A stretch of DNA of 11,280 nucleotides, taken from contig JAQVID010000040.1 of NCBI GenBank assembly GCA_028695865.1, forward strand, positions 1 to 11,280, read 5' to 3'. The translations under genes and the position numbers were made by a program. The stretch's first letter is position 1; each line of letters opens with the position of its first letter. Shown here in pieces: positions 6,510 through 11,280 of the stretch. The stretch is from Thermoguttaceae bacterium. Lineage in GTDB: Bacteria; Planctomycetota; Planctomycetia; Pirellulales; Thermoguttaceae. The notes beneath the pieces were generated by a model that worked only from the letters and a program-made list of their open reading frames with translations, did no database searches and was not told the DNA's origin.

Positions 6510-6537
6510 TTGTCGTTTTCGTCAAAAAATCTATAAT
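6510..6537 (+). promoter_or_regulatory. Sigma70-type promoter, probably for rpmB
   Basis: The -10 hexamer TATAAT (6532-6537) is a perfect consensus match. A -35-like TTGTCG (6510-6515, four of six) stands 16 bases upstream. Transcription would begin near 6544, giving a leader of about 127 bases before the rpmB start codon. The call rests on consensus matching only. Confidence 0.5.
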
Positions 6538-6544
6538 AACGATT

Positions 6545-6616
6545 CCAGCATTATTAAAAGCGGCAAGTCATAATAAGCGGTTCATGCCGGGTATTGTCGC
6601 CGTTTGAGCGTGCTGG
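6545..6616 (+). promoter_or_regulatory. Possible structured 5' leader of rpmB
   Basis: CCAGCA (6545-6550) pairs with TGCTGG (6611-6616). Inside lie two further stems: TTATTA (6551-6556) with TAATAA (6571-6576), and GCGG (6577-6580) with CCGT (6600-6603, one G-U pair). Together they make a compact three-way-junction-like fold immediately after the predicted transcription start. Ribosomal protein genes are often autoregulated through leader RNA, so this is plausible, but the individual stems are short. Confidence 0.3.
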
Positions 6617-6670
6617 TGATTGCGAAAGTAGAATTGTCCAACTCGATCAGTTGAAACAGAGGAAAATGAA

Positions 6671-6940
6671 ATGTCTCGTGTTTGTGAAATTTGCGGAAAA
6701 GGCCGTCTGTGCGGTAATAATATGACCACCCGAGGACGCGCGAAGTATTTGAAAGGTGTTGGTACCAAGGTTACCGGAATTTCCCGTCGCTTTTTCCATG
6801 CCAATCTTCAGAACGTGCGTATCACGACCGAAAATGGAACACCGAAAACCGTGCGAGTTTGTACGCAGTGCCTTCGCAGTGGCGCGGTGACCAGACGGGT
6901 TCATGCCAAACCGTTCAAGATGGTTGAAGACCAGAAGTGA
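6671..6940 (+). CDS. rpmB: 50S ribosomal protein bL28
   Basis: Structural protein of the large ribosomal subunit, 89 residues, slightly longer than the common 60-80. The family pattern is complete: MSRVCEICGKG, then GNN, RGRAKYLKGVGTK, TGISRRFFHANLQ and VCTQCLRSGAV. Four cysteines, Cys5/Cys8 and Cys64/Cys67, form two CxxC pairs of the zinc-binding type of bL28 (the C+ form; many bacteria also have C- versions). ATG 6671 follows AGAGGA (6658-6663) at seven bases. The gene stands alone rather than with rpmG, with its own apparent promoter upstream and a terminator-like stem downstream. Confidence 0.97.
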   Translation: MSRVCEICGKGRLCGNNMTTRGRAKYLKGVGTKVTGISRRFFHANLQNVRITTENGTPKTVRVCTQCLRSGAVTRRVHAKPFKMVEDQK

Positions 6941-6970
6941 TTTTGACATAAGAATCGCTTGTAAAAATCG

Positions 6971-7051
6971 TCCGACCAGCCGCCTTGGTTTTTTGATTCT
7001 TCGATGATGAAAGATGACAGGCCAGACCAAGACGGTCGGATATTTCTTTTT
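6971..7051 (+). terminator. Terminator-like long-range stem after rpmB
   Basis: TCCGACC (6971-6977) pairs with GGTCGGA (7034-7040), and CTTGGT (6984-6989) with ACCAAG (7026-7031). An internal loop (AGCCGC opposite AC) separates the two helices. The 36-base apical loop is long for an intrinsic terminator, but the outer stem is followed at once by TATTTCTTTTT (7041-7051). Its place 30 bp after rpmB and 36 bp before rarA fits termination or attenuation. Confidence 0.5.
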
Positions 7052-7086
7052 GCAACGTTTATGCTTGTATGTCAAGGGTCGCTGCC

Positions 7087-8640
7087 ATGTCCTTATTTGA
7101 ATCCGAGGAACGACAAAATCGCATCAGCGCCCTACCGCTAGCGGCCAGAATGCGTCCGATCAGTTTGAATGAATTTGTCGGACAGCAGCATTTTCTTGGT
7201 CCGGGCAAGCTTCTTAGACGTCTTCTTCAAGCAGATCGCTTGGGTTCTGTGATTTTTTGCGGTCCACCCGGCACGGGTAAAACGACGCTTGCCTGGATTC
7301 TTTCGCGAGAAAGCCGCAGTACGTTCAAGCAACTCAGTGCCGTTTCCGATGGAGTCAAGCAGCTTCGTGAAGTTTTGTTGGAAGCACGAGAGCGTTTGGC
7401 GGTGAGTGCGCAGCGGACGTTGCTTTTCATCGACGAAATTCACCGATTCAATAAGTCGCAGCAGGACGTTCTTTTGCCTGAAGTGGAGCAGGGAGTCGTG
7501 ATCCTGGTGGGAGCCACGACAGAAAATCCTTATTTTACGATCAATAACGCTTTATTGAGTCGAAGTCGTGTCTTCCAGTTTGAGCCGCTTGCTCCTGACG
7601 ACATTAAAACGCTTATAGGCCGCGCGGCGACTGATAGCGAGCGTGGACTGGGCCGTTTTTCGATCGCGTTGCATGACGACGCGTTGGACTACATCGCCGA
7701 TATCAGTGACGGCGATGCCCGTCGGGCACTGTCTACGTTAGAAGTTGGGGTCTTGTCGAGTTTGGAGGATGATGAACGGGCGTTTTTGCGAAGAGGCGGA
7801 ACAAAGACGATCGAGTTTACGCGGGAATTGGCCGCGGAGTCTGTTCAAAAGCGCATTATCGGATATGATCGCGATGGTGATACGCATTACGATACCATCT
7901 CTGCGCTCATTAAGAGTATTCGCGGAAGTGATCCGGATGCCGCAATTTATTGGTTGGCCCGAATGCTTGAAGGGGGCGAGGATTTCCGTTTTTTAGCCCG
8001 GCGACTTGTTATACTTGCCAGTGAAGATGTTGGTAACGCGGACCCGGCGGCGCTGCCTTTGGCGGTTGCGACGGCTCAGGCGTGTGAAATGGTTGGCTTG
8101 CCGGAGTGCAAATTGAATCTTGCCCAGGCGGTAACATATCTTTCGTGTGCGCCGAAATCGAACGCGGCGACGACGGCGATTTTTACCGCGATAGACGATA
8201 TGAAGAACGGTCGAATCGTCCCGGTACCACGACATCTTCGAGATTCACATTACAAAGGCTCGGCGAATTTTGGACATGTCGGATATCAATATGCACATGA
8301 TTTTGCCGGCGGGATTGTTTCGCAAGAATATTTGGGCGTTGATCGCGAATACTACACCCCGAGTGACCGCGGATACGAAAAAGAGCTTGGTGAGCGACTT
8401 GCGAAAATTCGCGCAATATTACATGGTCCAAAAGACGAGCAATCGTCCGAATCCGAGGTTGACGAAAAAGACTTGAACAAGCAAAAGTCTTCTGACGTCC
8501 AGTCACTTGCCGAAGAGAAAGGGCTCTCGGGGCAAGAGTCTGTTGGCGATATGGAGATCGATAAGAATATCGATAAGAAAGAAAATAAAAATCAAAAGGG
8601 AACGAACGTTTCCCGGCAAAGGAGTCATGATGGCAACTGA
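7087..8640 (+). CDS. rarA: Replication-associated recombination protein A (AAA+ ATPase)
   Basis: RarA/MgsA clamp-loader-like AAA+ ATPase that acts at stalled replication forks with SSB. 517 residues from ATG 7087, preferred because it gives the typical MSLFE start and has AAGGG (7074-7078) eight bases upstream. ATG 7069 would add six residues without a ribosome site. Motifs: family opening PLAARMRPISLNEFVGQ; Walker A GPPGTGKTT (59-67); Walker B FIDEIHRFNKSQQD (Asp116, Glu117); sensor 1 GATTENP (142-148); sensor 2 region GDARRAL (209-215); and the C-terminal tetramerisation part with ARRLVILASEDVGNADP and HLRDSHYKG. Most RarA proteins end near residue 440-450. Here a ~69-residue hydrophilic, Ser/Asp/Glu/Lys-rich tail (about 449-517) is added. 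The last 11 bp overlap alaC. Confidence 0.96.
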   Translation: MSLFESEERQNRISALPLAARMRPISLNEFVGQQHFLGPGKLLRRLLQADRLGSVIFCGPPGTGKTTLAWILSRESRSTFKQLSAVSDGVKQLREVLLEARERLAVSAQRTLLFIDEIHRFNKSQQDVLLPEVEQGVVILVGATTENPYFTINNALLSRSRVFQFEPLAPDDIKTLIGRAATDSERGLGRFSIALHDDALDYIADISDGDARRALSTLEVGVLSSLEDDERAFLRRGGTKTIEFTRELAAESVQKRIIGYDRDGDTHYDTISALIKSIRGSDPDAAIYWLARMLEGGEDFRFLARRLVILASEDVGNADPAALPLAVATAQACEMVGLPECKLNLAQAVTYLSCAPKSNAATTAIFTAIDDMKNGRIVPVPRHLRDSHYKGSANFGHVGYQYAHDFAGGIVSQEYLGVDREYYTPSDRGYEKELGERLAKIRAILHGPKDEQSSESEVDEKDLNKQKSSDVQSLAEEKGLSGQESVGDMEIDKNIDKKENKNQKGTNVSRQRSHDGN

Positions 8641-10009
8641 TTTTGATAATGAATCGTACGAAAACGGGACATGCCCGGACAACTTACCATCGAGTAATTC
8701 GTCTGAAGCGGCAAATGAGAATGTCGCCAAAGACATTGTTGATATTAAGCAGGAGTCGACGGCCGCGGAATACGGCAATGCCCAGACTCATGGCGATGAA
8801 CCTGAAGAAAATTCGCGTCCGTTTAAGATCAATGTTTCCGAACGGGTCAAACGGTTGCCTCCTTATCTGTTTGCCGAACTCAATGCGCTCAAGTACGCCA
8901 AGCGTCGCAGTGGTTGCGATGTGATTGACCTTGGCATGGGGAGTCCGTCGGACCCACCGTCGCAATTGATCGTTCAAAAGCTTGCCGAAGCGGCGGAGAA
9001 TCCGCGATTGCATGCTTACAGCAACGCGAGGGGGCTGCCGAATTTGCGTCGAGAAGTCGCTGCCCGATATTTGAAGTATTACGGAGTGCGACTTGATCCG
9101 GACAGCGAAACAATTGTTACGATTGGTTCCAAGGAAGGCTTGAGTCATATTCTGCTTGCTCTGATTGGTCCGGGTGATTTGGCCATTGTACCGGCACCCT
9201 ATTTTCCGGCACATCTTTATGGAGTAATGCTTGCCTCCGGGGAGACCCTTGCCCTTGATGTGCGTGACCCGGAAAAACTGTTGTCGCAGGTCGCTGTGGC
9301 TTGCCAAACGCACTGCCCGCGTCCGAAACTCATGTTGGTCAATTATCCGCATAACCCGACGTGTACCGTGGTTGAGCGTGATTTTTATGTTGATTTGGTT
9401 CGATTGGCGAAAAAGTACGAGTTTATGGTCGTGAGTGATTTGGCTTACGCGGATATTACATTTGACGGGTACAAAACGCCCAGTTTTCTTTCTGTCCCGG
9501 GCGCGCTTGATGTTGGAGTCGAAATGACGACCATGTCGAAGAGTTATAATATGGCCGGGTGGCGAATCGGTTACTGCTGTGGTAATCGCGAAATGATTCG
9601 TGCGCTTGCGACCATAAAAACATATTATGACTACGGAACGTTTTCGCCGATGCAAATAGCGGCCATTGTCGCCATTCGTCAGTTGGACGCCAAAGTTCAG
9701 GCCCAGGCGAAGATTTACGAGCACCGCCGCGATATTCTTTGCGAGGCGATATCCCGCATCGGTTGGGAGGTTGTCAAGCCGAAAGCGTCGATGTTTGTTT
9801 GGCAGAAGATACCGGAAGTTTGGCAGCAGAAGATGAGTACATTCGATTTTGCGATGAAACTTCTGAAAGAAGCGAACGTTGTTGTGAGTCCGGGTTCGGC
9901 GTTTGGTCCATTGGGTGAAGGCTATATGCGTTTGGCGCTTGTGGAAAAAGACGAACGGCTCAAGCAGGCGATTCGACAAATAGGTCGCGTGCTCAAAGAC
10001 GGAGAGTAA
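8630..10009 (+). CDS. alaC: AlaC-type PLP-dependent alanine/glutamate aminotransferase
   Basis: Fold-type I aminotransferase, class I/II. It matches the AlaC (glutamate-pyruvate transaminase) pattern closely from residue ~68: RVKRLPPYLFAEL, DLGMGSPSDPP, YSNARGLPNLRREVA, TIGSKEGLSH, NYPHNPT, VSDLAYADI, SKSYNMAGWRIG, YDYGTFSPMQ, KASMFVWQKIPE, SPGSAFG and YMRLALVE. PLP-binding residues are Lys304 (Schiff base), Asn242, Asp270, Tyr273 and the carboxylate-binding Arg434. It makes alanine from pyruvate and glutamate in the cytoplasm; other keto acids are possible. ATG 8630 lies five bases after AAAGGAG (8618-8624); ATG 8627 is two bases from it. No later in-frame start exists before the core, so the ~67-residue acidic, Ser/Asn-rich N-terminal extension, absent from E. 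coli AlaC, appears genuine. The 11-bp overlap with rarA suggests translational coupling. Confidence 0.9.
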   Translation: MATDFDNESYENGTCPDNLPSSNSSEAANENVAKDIVDIKQESTAAEYGNAQTHGDEPEENSRPFKINVSERVKRLPPYLFAELNALKYAKRRSGCDVIDLGMGSPSDPPSQLIVQKLAEAAENPRLHAYSNARGLPNLRREVAARYLKYYGVRLDPDSETIVTIGSKEGLSHILLALIGPGDLAIVPAPYFPAHLYGVMLASGETLALDVRDPEKLLSQVAVACQTHCPRPKLMLVNYPHNPTCTVVERDFYVDLVRLAKKYEFMVVSDLAYADITFDGYKTPSFLSVPGALDVGVEMTTMSKSYNMAGWRIGYCCGNREMIRALATIKTYYDYGTFSPMQIAAIVAIRQLDAKVQAQAKIYEHRRDILCEAISRIGWEVVKPKASMFVWQKIPEVWQQKMSTFDFAMKLLKEANVVVSPGSAFGPLGEGYMRLALVEKDERLKQAIRQIGRVLKDGE

Positions 10010-10108
10010 ATTGCGTTTACGCACGTGTTGCGTCCGATGTTTGCCGGCGTATGGAAAGACGTCTTGATTCAACGTGAGACAACACGTTCTCGGGCGATTC
10101 TTGAAACA

Positions 10109-10138
10109 AACGCGGGGTGATTCCCGCGTTGTCTGTTT
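10109..10138. terminator. Terminator hairpin between convergent genes
   Basis: A perfect 8-bp GC-rich stem, AACGCGGG (10109-10116) with CCCGCGTT (10123-10130), closes a 6-base loop and is followed by GTCTGTTTTG. It lies 100 bp after the alaC stop and 64 bp beyond the end of the minus-strand gene. It could therefore serve both convergent transcripts. The T tract is short on the plus strand (T4) and weaker on the minus strand (TGTTTC). Confidence 0.65.
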
Positions 10139-10193
10139 TGTTACGAGTCGGGGAAAAACGAGTCATTCCCTTTTCGACGAATAAGGATTGTTT

Positions 10194-11280
10194 TTATTTT
10201 CCGGTTTCCAATCTTGAACCTCTGCTCTTCAATATAAAACCATCCTCCATGGTAAACGCTTTGTCCCCGAAATTGACCGTAGCGCGTGTTCCGTTTGCAA
10301 AACGGGATTGCTGAACTTTTCGATCCGGAGTCAACCACCGGTAATCGACCATTGGGACAGAGCCGGTCAGTTTGGCGACAGGAGTGGTCATTTTGACGCT
10401 TTCGGCCAATTGCGTTTGAATTTTCGCAAACGTATCTTTATCGAATAAATACATGGGAGGAGTACCGCAAACAAAATTTAACAGATCGCGTTTCCACCAT
10501 ATTTTGGGGAATTTATTATTGTAATCGGTCCAATACCAGTAAGAGACAATGCAATCATGAAAGACCATTTCCCAAAGAGGAACGCGTAAATCCTCGCTTG
10601 TTCCCATCTGAATAATTTCCGGAACATCGTCGTATATTTCCCACATATTACGGCCTTGTCCCACCCGATAATGATTGGGAGCGCTGAAGGCTCCTTCGAA
10701 ATAATCACAGGAAGGGACAAAGCATTCAAGTCCGTCCTCCGTTCCGGTGATCAAATTGAATTCACTGGCAGGCAAATATAAAAGACTTTGCCGCTGTCCG
10801 AGGCTTTCGCGGTGGTTGATCGGATGTTTTGGATTCCAGCAGTCCCTCAAGCCGGTACCGGTTGTATCCAGGAAACGGGCGGAATAGGGGTCTGTTTTCA
10901 GGATTCTGCCGATTCGTTCTCTTGCGTACTCGACAGCCCGGGCATCACAAAGTTGAGCGCAATGAATTTTTGGTTTCGAAGGGTCTTTTGGGAATACTCC
11001 CCAGCCGCGTGCCGGTTTGCCTTGGGAATCCAGTATCATATCATTATTTTTCCAAATCTCCGGAATCCAATCGCTGCTGACGTACCTCAAGTCTTTTAGT
11101 TGGTCAGGTTCGATGAAATCGCTGTAAATATCATAGCATCCAACCAGGATACGGGGAATCTTTGCAAGTTCACGAACTTCCTGAGTAGTTGATCGCAGTC
11201 CCCAAAACGCTTCCGCGCCGCCTGCACAGTTCATAAGAAAATTATCAAACCCTAATTCTTTAAGCCGTTTAGCCACACTG
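10194..11280 (-). CDS. Glycoside-hydrolase-like protein (GH101/GH129-type, partial)
   Basis: The gene reads leftward and is cut by the window end; about 360 C-terminal residues are present and the stop is TAA at 10196-10194. The GTG at 11276 is internal, because the sequence opens in mid-domain (AKRLKELGFDNFLMNCAGG). The fold looks like a TIM-barrel glycosidase followed by a small beta domain. RFLDTTGTG offers a likely nucleophile Asp (codon 10868-10866), and GTEDGLE a likely acid/base Glu 43 residues later (codon 10739-10737). CDYFEGAFS and a run of Trp/Tyr (SYWYWTDYNNKF, KIWWKRD) would line a sugar site. The end (QQSRFANGTRATVNFGD) resembles the C-terminal beta sandwich of such enzymes. The arrangement recalls the GH101/GH129 mucin O-glycan enzymes and related uncharacterised domains, but the exact family is not certain from this fragment. 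Confidence 0.6.
   Translation of the reverse strand, partial: SVAKRLKELGFDNFLMNCAGGAEAFWGLRSTTQEVRELAKIPRILVGCYDIYSDFIEPDQLKDLRYVSSDWIPEIWKNNDMILDSQGKPARGWGVFPKDPSKPKIHCAQLCDARAVEYARERIGRILKTDPYSARFLDTTGTGLRDCWNPKHPINHRESLGQRQSLLYLPASEFNLITGTEDGLECFVPSCDYFEGAFSAPNHYRVGQGRNMWEIYDDVPEIIQMGTSEDLRVPLWEMVFHDCIVSYWYWTDYNNKFPKIWWKRDLLNFVCGTPPMYLFDKDTFAKIQTQLAESVKMTTPVAKLTGSVPMVDYRWLTPDRKVQQSRFANGTRATVNFGDKAFTMEDGFILKSRGSRLETGK

Noticed and set aside
6262..6573. A 103-codon frame in the gap before rpmB
   Set aside because: It has no Shine-Dalgarno, is Arg-rich and not protein-like, and it overlaps the perfect TATAAT promoter for rpmB.
8684..10072. A 462-codon open frame on the minus strand across alaC
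   Set aside because: It is antisense to a gene with complete, highly conserved aminotransferase motifs. Its translation is Arg/Ile-rich without recognisable domains, so it is a codon-usage shadow.

Overview
The window reads as ordinary bacterial chromosome, protein-rich and of moderate GC. No rRNA, convincing tRNA, CRISPR array, transposase or phage gene was seen. The housekeeping genes (bL28, RarA, an AlaC-type aminotransferase) do not fix the phylum. Secreted repeat proteins, a GH101/GH129-like glycoside hydrolase and small orphan secreted families would suit an anaerobic or host-associated Planctomycetota/PVC-type organism. That is a weak inference from style, not from a marker.

Layout, left to right. 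(1) 1-1826: a large protein built of degenerate ~40-residue, Cys-containing 'YFDxxGxPC' repeats. Its reading frame is broken near the 3' end by a one-base shift at an A7 run, and its 5' end is unclear. (2) 1827-2495: a gene-free block packed with hairpins. It holds one very strong intrinsic terminator-type hairpin and, at its right end, a 75-bp direct repeat in two full copies and one partial copy. (3) 2496-6072: five co-directional genes. These are a two-helix membrane protein, two tandem secreted paralogues of exactly 167 residues each, an ABC ATPase and a six-helix permease whose C-terminus is a 9-bp/3-residue repeat. This is the most novel-looking part: an uncharacterised secreted-protein pair next to a dedicated ABC exporter. 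(4) 6073-6670: a gene-free stretch ending in a good sigma70-type promoter and a structured leader for rpmB. (5) 6671-6940: rpmB, followed by a terminator-like stem. (6) 7087-10009: rarA and alaC, overlapping by 11 bp and probably translationally coupled. An unusual low-complexity tail and N-terminal extension sit on either side of the overlap. (7) 10109-10130: a hairpin between convergent genes. (8) 10194-11280, minus strand: the C-terminal part of a glycoside-hydrolase-like protein that runs off the window.

How the genes may work together: the ATPase and permease (33-bp gap) almost certainly form one transporter. The two secreted paralogues and the small membrane protein are linked to it only by position and strand. 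rpmB, rarA and alaC look like unrelated housekeeping functions. No computed search supports any call here; family assignments rest on recognised motifs.
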